A stretch of DNA of 64,000 nucleotides from the NCBI RefSeq assembly GCF_014700075.1, contig NZ_JACXBU010000004.1, positions 186,001 through 250,000 on the forward strand, written 5' to 3'. The notes beneath the pieces were generated by a model, which was not told where the DNA came from, did no database searches, and saw only the letters and a program-made list of their open reading frames with translations. Positions within the stretch are counted from its first letter, which is position 1; each line of letters begins with the position of its first letter. The position numbers and the translations under genes were made by a program. Below are positions 16,984 through 26,267 of the stretch, piece by piece. This DNA is from Pseudomonas sp. JM0905a. GTDB lineage: Bacteria; Pseudomonadota; Gammaproteobacteria; Pseudomonadales; Pseudomonadaceae.

Positions 16984-18348
16984 TCAGAGTTTCTGGAAGG
17001 CGGGGCTGAGCTTGCCGTAGGTACCGTAAAGGAGGATCGATACGGCCAGCAGCCCGAAGATGATCGAAAGGTCCTGCAGGGAGGCTTCCAACACGAGGTT
17101 GAGCAGCAGATAACCCGCGCCGGTGACCGCGAGCACGGCGGGCAGCGGCCAGAGCGGCATGCGGTAGCTGTGCTCCACGTCGCGCCGCAGCGCGCGGCTG
17201 AACAGCGCGCAGAGTGCGATGATCAGGTAGACCATGAGAATCAGCAGCACGGTGAAGGACGTCATTTCCGCAAGGTTGGAGCTGAAGCTGAGCAGCGCCG
17301 AGGGGATCGCCAGGAACAGCGTGGCCAGCCAGGGCGACTCCCAGCGGGGGTGGATACGGGTGAAGGCACGGTTCAGGGCCGGCATCCACAGCTCGTCGCG
17401 ACCGCTGCTGAAGATCACGCGGCCGATCTGGATGACGATGGCGATGATGGCGTTGAACACCGAAAGGAAAATACCCGCGCTGACCAGCCGGGACAGCGTC
17501 TCGTTGCCGTGGCTCGACAGCAGGTAACCGATGGGGTCGGGGCTGGCGATCATCTCCTGCAGCGAGGGTGCGCCGATGAGGATGGCGGTCAGCGGGATCA
17601 GCTCGATGGCCACCACCAGCAGCAATGACCAGAGCACCGCCCGGGGTACGCCGCGCCCCCCGCACTTCATGTCTTCGGCCATGAGCACCGCGCCACCGAA
17701 ACCGTTGTAGGAAAACAGCGCCGTGCCGACCGCACCCAGCACCAGCGCCATCGGGGCAACCCCGATTACGCCGTTCTCCACGATCTGTGGATGAAAGAGC
17801 ACGCTGGCGGGCTGCGTGGCATTGCCAAATCCCAGCGCGACTATGACCAGCAAGGCCGCCACCTCCAGCAACAGGCAGGCACCGGTGACCCAGGCATTGA
17901 GCTTGATATTGAGGATGCCCAGCAGGTAGCTGGCCGCCACGACCAACAGCGCCACGAGCTGTGAGTCGAAGTCGGTTCCTAGGGCGACGTTCAGGTAGGT
18001 CGCCGCTCCCGTGGCCAGCACCGGCGGAATGAACAGCAGCATCGCCAGCACCATGAGGAAGGTCGCGTAGCCGGCCAAGCCGCCGAATACGCGCTTGGCA
18101 TAGACGTACTCGCCACCGGCGGACTTGTGGGCGCGCCCCAGTTCTGCGTAGCACCAGGCGAACATCAGGGCCAGCACGGCGGCCAGCACGAACGACAGGA
18201 ATGCGCCACTGCCGGCCTGCTGGATGGCAAAGGGGGCGATGACGAAAACCGAGCTGGCGGGGGTAACGCTGGAAACCGTGATGGCGACGACATCGGCGGT
18301 GCTCAGCCTGGGCTTGAGCACCCCGTTCTCCGGGGTGGACGTGGTCAT
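16984..18348 (-). CDS. APC-superfamily amino acid permease
   Basis: 454 residues with about 12 transmembrane helices. The first helix carries the substrate-site signature VVAITVSSVTPASSVFVIAP, and YAELGRAHKSAGGEYVYAKR is the conserved loop after helix 2. A proton-coupled amino-acid or amine importer by family. It is followed after 15 bases by the DmpA-like peptidase gene and is divergent from a LuxR-type regulator. This suggests that the regulator controls a small peptide or amino-acid use operon. The substrate is not predictable. Confidence 0.88.
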   Translation of the reverse strand: MTTSTPENGVLKPRLSTADVVAITVSSVTPASSVFVIAPFAIQQAGSGAFLSFVLAAVLALMFAWCYAELGRAHKSAGGEYVYAKRVFGGLAGYATFLMVLAMLLFIPPVLATGAATYLNVALGTDFDSQLVALLVVAASYLLGILNIKLNAWVTGACLLLEVAALLVIVALGFGNATQPASVLFHPQIVENGVIGVAPMALVLGAVGTALFSYNGFGGAVLMAEDMKCGGRGVPRAVLWSLLLVVAIELIPLTAILIGAPSLQEMIASPDPIGYLLSSHGNETLSRLVSAGIFLSVFNAIIAIVIQIGRVIFSSGRDELWMPALNRAFTRIHPRWESPWLATLFLAIPSALLSFSSNLAEMTSFTVLLILMVYLIIALCALFSRALRRDVEHSYRMPLWPLPAVLAVTGAGYLLLNLVLEASLQDLSIIFGLLAVSILLYGTYGKLSPAFQKL

Positions 18349-18555
18349 ATCCTGATCCTCTGATTGTTATTGGCAGTTGAGGCAGTAGGAATCGGCGACG
18401 TGTGTCGCCGCATGGGGACGCTGTAGTTGTGGGGCGATTCTCGACAGCGCGCCGCACAGCGCCAATCACCCTATTGGAGTACGCCACTTGACGATGGCCG
18501 CCCCGGATCAGCCAAGCTTGTGTACCCCTGCCCCACCACGAAATCGGAGAACCGG

Positions 18556-19359
18556 ATGGACAGTCTGTTCAGGGAAGCGGCCCTGCACGCCGGCCTGGGT
18601 CGCACCATCGAGCAGATCGGTGGCGACCGCTTCTGGAAGCAACTGATCCTGCTGCTTCACCATTGCCTGCCGTTCGACAATGCACTGGCCACCTTCTACC
18701 CCACCGGCGGCGCGCCACAGCCCCTGGAGGAGTACGACACCGAGCCCCAGGCCGGCCCGGCGTCCATGCCGATCTACCTGGATGGCCTCTACCTGCTCGA
18801 TCCCTTCTACCAGGCCTGCCGCGAAGGCCTGTCCAGCGGCTTCTACCGGCTGGAAGAGATCGCCCCGGATCACTTCCGACAGAGCGAGTACTACCTGAGC
18901 TACTTCCACGACAACGTGCTGGAGGACGAAGTGCAGTTCATCCTCCAGTTGCCGGGCCTGGGCAACCTGTCGCTCTCGCTGGGCATGCGCCGGCGCTTCG
19001 GCACCGAGGAGTGTGGGATGCTGGGAATACTGTCGAGCTGGGTGCTGGCGCTGATGGGGCAGCACTGGCAGCAGTGCATGCAGGTGACGCCATCACCAGG
19101 CCAGAGCGATATGGCCTCGCAGGTGCGTGATGCCCTGAGCCATTTCGGCGCGGGGGTGTTGTCGGAGCGGGAGCTGGAGATCGCCCGGCTGATCCTGCGG
19201 GGTTATTCCTCCAAGGCGATGGCCGAGCGGCTGGCCATTTCCCCGGAAACGGTGAAGGTCCATCGCCGCCATCTCTACGCCAAGCTGGACATCTCGTCCC
19301 AGCCGGAGCTGTTCTCGCTGTTCATCCAGGCCCTCGGCCACGATCCGCAGAATCCCTGA
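18556..19359 (+). CDS. LuxR-family transcriptional regulator
   Basis: 267 residues. The C-terminal region (about 200-262) is a GerE/LuxR helix-turn-helix: LSERELEIARLILRGYSSKA then ISPETVKVHRRHLYAKLDIS. The N-terminal ~170 residues are a sensor region with many aromatic residues and no recognised motif. I chose the ATG at 18556, which has GGAGA 7 bases upstream, over the in-frame ATG at 18427. It is divergent from the APC permease / DmpA pair across a 207-base gap, which makes it their likely regulator. This N-terminal type occurs in Pseudomonas regulators of amino-acid use. Confidence 0.85.
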   Translation: MDSLFREAALHAGLGRTIEQIGGDRFWKQLILLLHHCLPFDNALATFYPTGGAPQPLEEYDTEPQAGPASMPIYLDGLYLLDPFYQACREGLSSGFYRLEEIAPDHFRQSEYYLSYFHDNVLEDEVQFILQLPGLGNLSLSLGMRRRFGTEECGMLGILSSWVLALMGQHWQQCMQVTPSPGQSDMASQVRDALSHFGAGVLSERELEIARLILRGYSSKAMAERLAISPETVKVHRRHLYAKLDISSQPELFSLFIQALGHDPQNP

Positions 19360-19430
19360 TCCAATGGCACATTTCTCCACACGCCCCCCGGCCGCCACTC
19401 GCCCTCCCCCGCCAGCACAAATTGGGACGA

Positions 19431-19525
19431 GCGTCATCCTATATTCATTTGACGCTAATAATTATTTACAAATAACATCACCATACCTGCGGTAATGATT
19501 CTCGGTTATGCGCCCTACCTTCGCA
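19431..19525. promoter_or_regulatory. A/T-rich presumptive promoter region before the 19599 membrane protein
   Basis: About 60 bases of strikingly low GC (TAATAATTATTTACAAATAAC in the core) in an otherwise GC-rich window. They are followed by AATGATTCTCGGTTAT, which resembles half of a Fur box. The gene starts about 75-100 bases downstream. No unambiguous -35/-10 pair is assigned. Confidence 0.3.
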
Positions 19526-19598
19526 GACCACACCGCAGCACCCCGCGTCGTCCAGACGTGGGACGGGGATGGCGATTTCATAGAACAAGAGACAAAGC

Positions 19599-20249
19599 AT
19601 GGAATTCTTTCACCTGGTCACTGCTCTGCTGAAGCAGGAGGCCAACCTCGAACTGGTTCGCCTTGCGGTCGTCTACATGCACCTGATCGCCTGCTGCGTG
19701 GCCGTTGGCCTGGTGGTCACCAGCGACCTCGCCATGGCAAGGCAACTGCTGCGAGGCGACGACTCCGCACATTGCCAGCCGTCCCACCTGGAATCCCTGC
19801 AACGCACCATTTCCCTGTCCCTGCTGGCGCTCTGGGTGACGGGCGCCGCCATCATCCTGCTGGACATGTCCGTGAAGGACTGGACCTACCTGCTCAATCC
19901 CAAGCTGCAGGCCAAGGTCCTGATCGTTGCACTGCTGACCGTCAATGGCATGCTGCTGCATCGCGCCGTACTGCCCGCCCTGGCACGCGCCGGCTCACTG
20001 CTGGCTCTGCAACCCGCTGTACGCAGCCTGACGCTGTTCGCGGGCACGGTTTCGGCGGTGTCCTGGTTCTACGCGGCATTGCTCGGTGTGGGCCGGCCAC
20101 TGGCGTGGAAGTACAGCCTGGCCGAACTGATGGCGGCCTATCCGCTGCTGATCATCGCCGGCTACGGAGTCATGCGTTTGCTGGTCGCCCTGGCCCGCAA
20201 GCGCAGCCGGGCAGAAGTCATCACCACCTCCCTCCCCGACCGCCAGTAA
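19599..20249 (+). CDS. Predicted membrane protein of unknown function
   Basis: 216 residues with five or six hydrophobic helices: about 22-43 (VVYMHLIACCVAVGLVV), 70-92, 106-124, 145-165 and 180-200. Histidine-bearing helices (MHLIACC near the start, LLHRAVLP near the middle) resemble CopD/DUF2214-type integral membrane proteins, which are often linked to metal or haem handling, but I cannot name the family with confidence. It is preceded by an A/T-rich region and followed by a hairpin shared with the convergent DUF4124 gene. It appears to be a single-gene unit. Confidence 0.75.
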   Translation: MEFFHLVTALLKQEANLELVRLAVVYMHLIACCVAVGLVVTSDLAMARQLLRGDDSAHCQPSHLESLQRTISLSLLALWVTGAAIILLDMSVKDWTYLLNPKLQAKVLIVALLTVNGMLLHRAVLPALARAGSLLALQPAVRSLTLFAGTVSAVSWFYAALLGVGRPLAWKYSLAELMAAYPLLIIAGYGVMRLLVALARKRSRAEVITTSLPDRQ

Positions 20250-20260
20250 CTCTCCCGCCT

Positions 20261-20280
20261 CGGGGCGCTCATGCGCCCCG
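20261..20280. terminator. GC hairpin between convergent genes
   Basis: A perfect 8-base-pair stem CGGGGCGC / GCGCCCCG with a TCAT loop. It is placed 11 bases after one stop codon and 6 bases before the opposing one. No U-run on either side. Confidence 0.5.
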
Positions 20281-20285
20281 GCAGC

Positions 20286-20822
20286 CTATCGGAACGTCTC
20301 CGCCCACTCGGCAAACTGCATGCACTGGCCAAAGGTCAGCACATCGGGGGTGTCCGCCAGGCAGTCGATGGACGTCCGGCTCTTCTCACTGGCCACGTAG
20401 TCGTTCACGCACTCGCGCTCGTTACGCTTCAGGCCCTTGTAGAAGTCGTCCATCTTGTACATCGCGTTGTCGAGCTGGTTCTGGCTGATCTTCTGCTTGC
20501 GTACCGCATCGCGACCGAGCTTCTGCGTGTCGTTGATCAGCGTAGGCATGCGTGCGATGGCGGCGGAGCACTGCTGCGCGCCCTTGTCGTGGAGCTGGTT
20601 GGTATTGAACTCGGGCACTTGTGCGATGGCTTCGGGCTGCGCAAGCGGTAGAGCGTTCAGGCTCTCGACCCGTTGATGATCACTTTCCACCGCGTGGCTC
20701 TGCGGCGGTGGCGTGTCGGTGAAATGCACCTTCCCATCGGCATCGCGCCATTGGTAGACCTGGGCGGCAAGGGACTGGGACAACAGCAATGCAAGAGCGG
20801 CAAACGCGAAACGGGGCAGCAT
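20286..20822 (-). CDS. DUF4124-domain exported protein
   Basis: 178 residues. The signal peptide (MLPRFAFAALALLLSQSLAA) is followed by the short DUF4124 signature QVYQWRDADGKVHFTDTPPP, a beta-rich segment found in many Pseudomonas periplasmic proteins of unknown role. The rest is alpha-helical with four cysteines (about 84, 137, 154, 167) that could form disulfides. The ATG at 20820-20822 has GGAGGT 7 bases upstream. The neighbours give no functional hint. Confidence 0.82.
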   Translation of the reverse strand: MLPRFAFAALALLLSQSLAAQVYQWRDADGKVHFTDTPPPQSHAVESDHQRVESLNALPLAQPEAIAQVPEFNTNQLHDKGAQQCSAAIARMPTLINDTQKLGRDAVRKQKISQNQLDNAMYKMDDFYKGLKRNERECVNDYVASEKSRTSIDCLADTPDVLTFGQCMQFAEWAETFR

Positions 20823-20944
20823 CCGTGACCTCCGAGATAGCGGAATGCCATCACGTTACAGAAGCCGAATTCGTGGAGCAACAGCAGTAGTCAGGAGATA
20901 TGGAGGGTATCCCGCAAGCAACGACTTGCAGGAGTGCACAGACC

Positions 20945-20990
20945 CTGTGGAGCGAATTCATTCGCGAAGCGGGCCGCAGGCCCGCCCCGT
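20945..20990. repeat. Single REP-like unit
   Basis: Core GTGGAGCGAATTCATTCGCG plus the small hairpin GCGGGCCGCAGGCCCGC. It is located at the 3' end of the ccm-linked lipoprotein gene, where REP units often sit. Confidence 0.65.
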
Positions 20991-21000
20991 CATGGAAGGG

Positions 21001-21447
21001 TCAGCGGAAATGCCGTCCCAGGCCGGCTGGAACGCCGCTGGAATCGGTAGGCTGCCAGGGCCCCTGGGGACTGTTGGAGAAGCTCCAGCCGTTGTCCCAG
21101 CGATAGTAGACGCGCTCGCGGTAGAAGACGTTGCGCTGGCCTTCAAGCACGTAGACACCGAGGCCGGTATCCCAGTAGCAGTTGCCACCTGGCGGCGGCG
21201 CAAAGCGCGGGTGGGCCTTCATGCGCGGAGCCTGCTTCGGCGGTTGCGGCTCGGCCGGCGGCATCGGGCGATTCTGCGGCGGAGGGGTCTGGACCGCAGG
21301 CGGCTTGCGGGAAGGTTCCCAGTCGGGTTCGCCGGGTTCCTGGTACGGGCCCTGACCGGCGCAGCCGGCCAGGGTCAGGAGGAGGCAGATCAGGGGCAGG
21401 CCGAAGCGGGTGCTCGGCGCTGCCGGGAGTGCGGTGTGGGTGGTCAT
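21001..21447 (-). CDS. Small proline-rich lipoprotein at the end of the ccm operon
   Basis: 148 residues. The ATG at 21445-21447 overlaps the ccmI stop as ATGA, so it is cotranslated with the ccm genes. The N-terminus ends in a lipobox-like [10 protein letters not shown], predicting an acylated cysteine near residue 30. A proline-rich linker (about 35-75) and a C-terminal domain ([34 protein letters not shown]) follow. The function is unknown. The coupling suggests expression with cytochrome c maturation but does not prove a role in it. Confidence 0.75.
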   Translation of the reverse strand: MTTHTALPAAPSTRFGLPLICLLLTLAGCAGQGPYQEPGEPDWEPSRKPPAVQTPPPQNRPMPPAEPQPPKQAPRMKAHPRFAPPPGGNCYWDTGLGVYVLEGQRNVFYRERVYYRWDNGWSFSNSPQGPWQPTDSSGVPAGLGRHFR

Positions 21448-22655
21448 TTCTTGTCCGGGCTGTCGATGGTCAGTCGTTGGGTATCCGACGAACCAGTAGA
21501 CAGCGGCGAACTGCTTCCTATCCATTCACCTGCGGTCGCATTGCCACTACGGGAGATCCGGGCGACCAACTGCACCTGCGGGAAGTTGGAAAGCTTGAGC
21601 TGCGGCATCATGGCGTCTGCGTCGCTCAGGCTGACTTCCACCGGCAGGTCGGCGACAGTCATGCGCTTGACCGCCAGCGGCATGGGCGGGCCCGCAGTGG
21701 CGCGGGCGAAGATGAACACGCTGTCGCCGGGCTGCACCTTGTCCTTCAGGTCGGCGGCCAGGTCCACGCGAACCTTGAGCTCCGCACCGGCCGGTGCAGG
21801 GGCGGCCTTGGGTTCTTCGACTGCGACGCCGCTTTCCTTCAGCTTCTCGCGGGCCTTGTCGATGCCACCCTGCAGCGCGCCACGGGAAGGATCGTCCACC
21901 GGCAGCTGACCGGTCAGGCGCTCCCAATAGGTGATCGCGTCCTGGTAGCGGCCTTCCTCGAAGCCGGCGATGCCCAGCAGGCCAAGGCTGGTGATCTCAT
22001 TGGGATCGGCCTTCAGCGCTTCCTCGGTCAGGGCCTTGACCTCAGGGGTCAGCTTCTTCTGGCTGGCGAAGTACAGCGCCTGGGCCCATTGCCCCAGCAG
22101 CTCGGGTTCGCGGCCGCCACGCTTGACCGCCTGCTCGTAGGCGCGGGCAGCATCAGCGGCGCGGTCCTGCGCCATGTAGGTACGTCCCAGGAAGTACCAG
22201 CCCTCGGCGGACTCCGGCTGCGCCTCGACCACACGCTCAAGGCGTGAGGTCATTTCTTCGATGCTGCGTGGTTGTTCACGCAGTTCGCGGGCCAGTTCCA
22301 CCTTGTCGCTGGCGCCCCAATGCAGGTACAGGCCGAAACCCAGCGCCGGCACGATGATGGCGGCCAGCAGCGGCAGGGCCTTGCCCAGGCGCGAGGTACG
22401 GCCATTGTCGGCGCCCTCGGTATCAGCCAGCAGTTCACGGGCCGCCTCGGCGCGGCCGGCATCGAACTGCTCGGCGGTGAGGGTGCCGGCCGCGCGCTGG
22501 GATTCCAGTTCGTCCAGGCGTTCCTGATACAGGGCAACGTTGAGGGAGGTGCGATCTTCCTCGGTCTGGGCCTTGCGACCGCGCAGCACGGGAATCAGCA
22601 GGAAGGCCAGGGCGACCAGCAGGAGCAGGCCGGCGGCGAGCCAGAAATCGATCAT
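21444..22655 (-). CDS. ccmI: Cytochrome c maturation protein CcmI
   Basis: 403 residues. Two transmembrane helices (about 4-24 and 95-115) flank a cytoplasmic loop with [20 protein letters not shown], the CcmI N-domain signature. The periplasmic part carries TPR-like repeats (about 140-270: [20 protein letters not shown]). It binds the C-terminus of apocytochrome c and presents it to the CcmF/H haem lyase. Its start overlaps the ccmH stop (ATGA). Confidence 0.93.
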   Translation of the reverse strand: MIDFWLAAGLLLLVALAFLLIPVLRGRKAQTEEDRTSLNVALYQERLDELESQRAAGTLTAEQFDAGRAEAARELLADTEGADNGRTSRLGKALPLLAAIIVPALGFGLYLHWGASDKVELARELREQPRSIEEMTSRLERVVEAQPESAEGWYFLGRTYMAQDRAADAARAYEQAVKRGGREPELLGQWAQALYFASQKKLTPEVKALTEEALKADPNEITSLGLLGIAGFEEGRYQDAITYWERLTGQLPVDDPSRGALQGGIDKAREKLKESGVAVEEPKAAPAPAGAELKVRVDLAADLKDKVQPGDSVFIFARATAGPPMPLAVKRMTVADLPVEVSLSDADAMMPQLKLSNFPQVQLVARISRSGNATAGEWIGSSSPLSTGSSDTQRLTIDSPDKK

Positions 22656-23140
22656 GAGTCTTTCTTGTCCTGGTTCTCGGAATTCAGCAGAGCGTCGAGG
22701 CGCGCCTGCTCATCGGCGGAAAGCAGTACCTGGGCCGGGCTGTTCTCTACCCGGCGACGGCGCACGACGATAATGCCCAGCACCACCAGGCCGCCTACCA
22801 GCAGGCCGGCGGGACCGCACCAGAGCAGCAGCGTGCGGGTGTTGACCGGCGGCTTGTAGCGCACGAAATCGCCATAGCGGGCCACCAGGAAGTCGACGAT
22901 CTCGTCGTTGCTCTTGCCCTCTTCCAGCATGCGGAAAATTTCCCGGCGCAGGTCAGTGGCAATGGGCGCATTCGAGTCGGCGATGTTCTGGTTCTGGCAC
23001 TTCGGGCAGCGCAGTTCCTCGGTCAGGACACGGAAGCGCTCGCGCTCGGCCTCGTCCTTGAACTCGTAGGTATCGATGGCGGCCCGTGCGATGCCGGTCA
23101 GGGCCAGGCCCAGCAGCGCGGCGACGATCAGGCGCTTCAT
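22652..23140 (-). CDS. ccmH: Cytochrome c maturation thiol oxidoreductase CcmH
   Basis: 162 residues: signal sequence, then the conserved [19 protein letters not shown] with the CxxC redox pair (about 43-46), a [19 protein letters not shown] helix and a C-terminal membrane anchor (about 106-125). It reduces the haem-binding cysteines of apocytochrome c. Both ends overlap neighbours by 4 bases. Confidence 0.94.
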   Translation of the reverse strand: MKRLIVAALLGLALTGIARAAIDTYEFKDEAERERFRVLTEELRCPKCQNQNIADSNAPIATDLRREIFRMLEEGKSNDEIVDFLVARYGDFVRYKPPVNTRTLLLWCGPAGLLVGGLVVLGIIVVRRRRVENSPAQVLLSADEQARLDALLNSENQDKKDS

Positions 23141-23673
23141 TTGCCGACCTCATCCACCAGGGACTGGTACAGCGGCGCCAGCTGCTCACGCCAGACCACT
23201 TCGTCGATCACGCCGACGAACTTGTGGCGAATGATGCCGTCCTTGTCGATCAGGAAAGTTTCCGGCGCGCCGTAGACGCCCAGGTTCAGGCCGAGGCTGC
23301 CCTGCTCGTCGCGGATGTCCAGCTGGTAGGGGTTGTGGAACTCCTTCAGCCATTTCAGCGCGGCAGCGTTGTCGTCCTTGTAGTTGACGCCGTAGATGGT
23401 CACGCCCATCTGCGACAGCTTGTTCAGCACCGGGTGCTCGACGCGGCAGGACACGCACCAGGTGCCCCAGACGTTGACCAGCGCCGGCTTGCCCTTGAGG
23501 TCGGCCTCGGTAAGGGTGCGTTCGCCAGTGACGCTGGGCAGCGAGAAGGCCGGGAACGGCTTGTCGATAAGCGCCGAGGGCAGCTCCGCCGGATCGAGAA
23601 ACAACCCGCGATAGAGAAACACCGCGATGGCGAGGAAGCCCACCAGGGGCAGGACGAGGATCAGACGCTTCAT
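23137..23673 (-). CDS. ccmG: Periplasmic thioredoxin CcmG/DsbE
   Basis: 178 residues: one N-terminal membrane anchor (LILVLPLVGFLAIAVFLY), then a thioredoxin fold with active site WGTWCVSCRVEH (about 80) and the family insert GVNYKDDNAAALKWL. It supplies electrons from DsbD/CcdA to CcmH and apocytochrome. The start and stop both overlap flanking ccm genes as ATGA. Confidence 0.95.
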   Translation of the reverse strand: MKRLILVLPLVGFLAIAVFLYRGLFLDPAELPSALIDKPFPAFSLPSVTGERTLTEADLKGKPALVNVWGTWCVSCRVEHPVLNKLSQMGVTIYGVNYKDDNAAALKWLKEFHNPYQLDIRDEQGSLGLNLGVYGAPETFLIDKDGIIRHKFVGVIDEVVWREQLAPLYQSLVDEVGK

Positions 23674-25643
23674 GCTTGGGCTCCAGCCATGCCCAGCGCC
23701 TCGCGGACGCGGGTCTTCACCTTCACCCGGTAGCGCCGGTCGAAGGCCGCCAGCAGGCCGCCAAGGCCCATCAGCAGGCCGCCCAGCCAGATCCAGCGGA
23801 CAAAGGGTTTCACATGCACTCGCACCGCCCAGGCGCCATCGCCCAGGGGTTCGCCGAGGGCGACGTAGAGATCGCGGGTGAAGCCGGCGTCGATGCCAGC
23901 CTCGGTCATGACCGATTGCTGCACGGTGTAGAGGCGCTTTTCCGGGTGCAGCACGGAAATCTGCTTGTCACCGTTGAAGACGATCACCGTTCCCTTGTCG
24001 GAGGTGAAGTTCGGGCCTTCGTGGTGCTCCGCGCCTTCGAAGAGGAAGCGGTAGCCCCCCAGTTCCACCGCCTCGCCCGGCGCCAGGCGCAGGTCACGCT
24101 CGGCGCTGTACTGGCTGGACAGCACGACACCCAGGGCGCAGACGGCGATACCGGCGTGGGCCAGCTGCATGCCCCAGTAGCTGCGGGTCAGGCCAGCGGC
24201 GCCCTTGAGCATGCCCTTGTGGCGGGTCTTGTCGATGAAGTCGCGGACACCGGCCAGCACCACCCAGGCAGACAGCGCGCCCACGGCCAGCACCGCCCAG
24301 TGGAAGTCACCGAAGAGGAAGGTGGCCAGACCGCCCAGCAACAGGCTGCCGATCAGGACCGGGCCGAGCATGCCCAACAGCCACTTGAGCGGGGTGTCTT
24401 TCCAGCGCACCAGCACGCCGACGGCCAGGGCTAGCATGAGCACGGCCATCAGCGGCAGGAACAGGGCGTTGAAATACGGCGGGCCGACCGACAGCTTGGC
24501 GCCGGACAGGGCATCCAGCACCAGCGGGTAGAGGGTGCCCAGCAGGATCATCGAGGCCGCTACCACCAGCACCAGGTTGTTCACCAGCAGCAGGGTTTCG
24601 CGGGACCAGAGAGCGAAGCCCACCTGGCTCTTGACCACCGGCGCACGCACGGCGAACAACGCCAGGGAACCACCCACCACCAGCAGCAGGAAGGCCAGGA
24701 TGAACACGCCGCGCTCCGGATCGGAAGCGAACGCGTGCACCGACGTCAGCACGCCGGAACGGACCAGGAAGGTACCCAACAGGCTCAGGGAGAAGGCCGC
24801 GATGGCCAGCAGCACGGTCCAGCTCTTGAACACGCCGCGCTTCTCGGTCACCGCCAGGGAGTGGATCAGTGCGGTGCCGACCAGCCAGGGCATGAAAGAC
24901 GCGTTTTCCACCGGGTCCCAGAACCACCAGCCGCCCCAGCCCAATTCGTAGTAGGCCCACCACGAGCCAAGCACGATGCCGACGCTGAGGAAGGCCCAGG
25001 CGATGATGGTCCACGGCCGAGACCAGCGCGCCCAGGCGGCGTCGAGCCGGCCGCCGAGCAGTGCGGCGATGGCAAAGGCGAAGGCTACCGAGAAGCCCAC
25101 GTAACCCATGTAGAGCATCGGCGGGTGAACGATCAGGCCGAAGTCCTGCAGCAGCGGGTTGAGGTCATTGCCGTCGGCCGGCATGTTCGGCAGCAGGCGG
25201 TTGAACGGGTTGGAGGTGATGATCAGGAACAGCAGGAAGCCGATGCTGATCATGCCCATCACGGCCAGCACGCGGGCCAGCATCACTTCCGGCAACTGCC
25301 GGGAGAAGATCGACACGGCGAAGGTCCAGCCGCCGAGGATCAGCGCCCAGAGCAGCAGCGAGCCCTCGTGGGCACCCCACACGGCGCTGAACTTGTAGTA
25401 CCAGGGCAGCGCACTGTTGGAGTTGCTGGCCACGTAGGCGACGGAGAAGTCGTCCGCCATGAAGGCGTAGGTCAGACAGCCGAAGGCGAAGGCCAGGAAG
25501 GCGAACTGCCCCCAGGCGGCCGGCTGGGCCAGGCTCATCCACTGGCGATCACCGCGCCAGGCGCCGATCAGCGGCAAGGTCGCCTGCACGACGGCCATGC
25601 ACAAAGCAAGAATCAGGGCCAGGTGGCCGAGTTCGGGAATCAT
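23670..25643 (-). CDS. ccmF: Haem lyase subunit CcmF
   Basis: 657 residues with about 15 transmembrane helices. The tryptophan-rich haem-handling WWD motif WGGWWFWDPVENASFMPWL is near residues 230-250. Conserved histidines flank it (GAHEGSLLLWALI, LIHSLAVTEKRG). CcmF takes haem from holo-CcmE and, with CcmH and CcmI, ligates it to the CXXCH of apocytochrome c on the periplasmic side. Length is normal for the family. The start lies 4 bases after the ccmE stop. Confidence 0.96.
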   Translation of the reverse strand: MIPELGHLALILALCMAVVQATLPLIGAWRGDRQWMSLAQPAAWGQFAFLAFAFGCLTYAFMADDFSVAYVASNSNSALPWYYKFSAVWGAHEGSLLLWALILGGWTFAVSIFSRQLPEVMLARVLAVMGMISIGFLLFLIITSNPFNRLLPNMPADGNDLNPLLQDFGLIVHPPMLYMGYVGFSVAFAFAIAALLGGRLDAAWARWSRPWTIIAWAFLSVGIVLGSWWAYYELGWGGWWFWDPVENASFMPWLVGTALIHSLAVTEKRGVFKSWTVLLAIAAFSLSLLGTFLVRSGVLTSVHAFASDPERGVFILAFLLLVVGGSLALFAVRAPVVKSQVGFALWSRETLLLVNNLVLVVAASMILLGTLYPLVLDALSGAKLSVGPPYFNALFLPLMAVLMLALAVGVLVRWKDTPLKWLLGMLGPVLIGSLLLGGLATFLFGDFHWAVLAVGALSAWVVLAGVRDFIDKTRHKGMLKGAAGLTRSYWGMQLAHAGIAVCALGVVLSSQYSAERDLRLAPGEAVELGGYRFLFEGAEHHEGPNFTSDKGTVIVFNGDKQISVLHPEKRLYTVQQSVMTEAGIDAGFTRDLYVALGEPLGDGAWAVRVHVKPFVRWIWLGGLLMGLGGLLAAFDRRYRVKVKTRVREALGMAGAQA

Positions 25644-25647
25644 CGAA

Positions 25648-26094
25648 TCAACCCTCTTTCTTGGGGAGCTGGCCGCTTTCCTTGAGGGCCTTGGTCACTT
25701 CCGGCGGCATGTAATTCTCGTCGTGCTTGGCCAGCACTTCGTCAGCCACCAGCACGCCATCGCCATTCAGCTTGCCGAGGGCGACGATGCCCTGCCCTTC
25801 ACGGAACAGGTCAGGAAGGATGCCGTGATAGCGAATGGTCACGCTCTTGGCGAAGTCGGTCACCACGAACTGCACGTCCAGGGAGTCACCACTTCGCTGC
25901 ACGGAGCCCTTTTCCACCATGCCACCGGCGCGGATGCGGGTGTCCTGGGGGGCCTCGCCGTTGGCAATCTGGGTGGGGGTGTAGAACAGGTTGATGTTCT
26001 GCTGCAGCGCAGACAACGCCAGCGCCACGGCGACTCCCACACCGGCCAGGATGGCCAGGATGATGTACAGGCGCTTCTTGCGAACCGGATTCAC
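25648..26094 (-). CDS. ccmE: Haem chaperone CcmE
   Basis: 148 residues: N-terminal membrane anchor ([20 protein letters not shown]) and a periplasmic OB fold. The covalent haem-binding histidine is in [14 protein letters not shown] (about 124), with the downstream tyrosine. The start is GTG (26092-26094), and its last bases overlap the ccmD stop as GTGA; no ATG lies in frame upstream. It carries haem from CcmC to CcmF. Confidence 0.95.
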   Translation of the reverse strand: MNPVRKKRLYIILAILAGVGVAVALALSALQQNINLFYTPTQIANGEAPQDTRIRAGGMVEKGSVQRSGDSLDVQFVVTDFAKSVTIRYHGILPDLFREGQGIVALGKLNGDGVLVADEVLAKHDENYMPPEVTKALKESGQLPKKEG

Positions 26095-26267
26095 TTCGAC
26101 TCCTCCCGGCGCAGACGGCGCGCCTCGTCTTGCAGGTAACGGCGCCGCGCGATCAGCGGCATGGCGACGTTTATGGCCAGAACCACCAGGCTGATGCCAT
26201 AGGCGGTCCAGACATACAGGCCATGGTTGCCCATGGCGAGAAAATCGGTGAAGGAAGAAAAACTCAT
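26091..26267 (-). CDS. ccmD: Small membrane protein CcmD
   Basis: 58 residues, read directly from the sequence: [20 protein letters not shown], one transmembrane helix (about 18-37, [20 protein letters not shown]), then a basic tail [18 protein letters not shown]. This is the CcmD pattern (FxxMGxHxxYVW before the helix, charged C-terminus). It sits between ccmC (start overlaps the ccmC stop by one base, TGATG) and ccmE (stop overlaps the GTG start). CcmD helps release holo-CcmE from CcmABC. Confidence 0.93.
   Translation of the reverse strand: MSFSSFTDFLAMGNHGLYVWTAYGISLVVLAINVAMPLIARRRYLQDEARRLRREESK

Noticed and set aside
19508-20488. 326-codon plus-strand frame overlapping the membrane protein gene
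   Set aside because: Out of frame with the clearly hydrophobic, well-started product at 19599-20249; arginine/proline-rich shadow.
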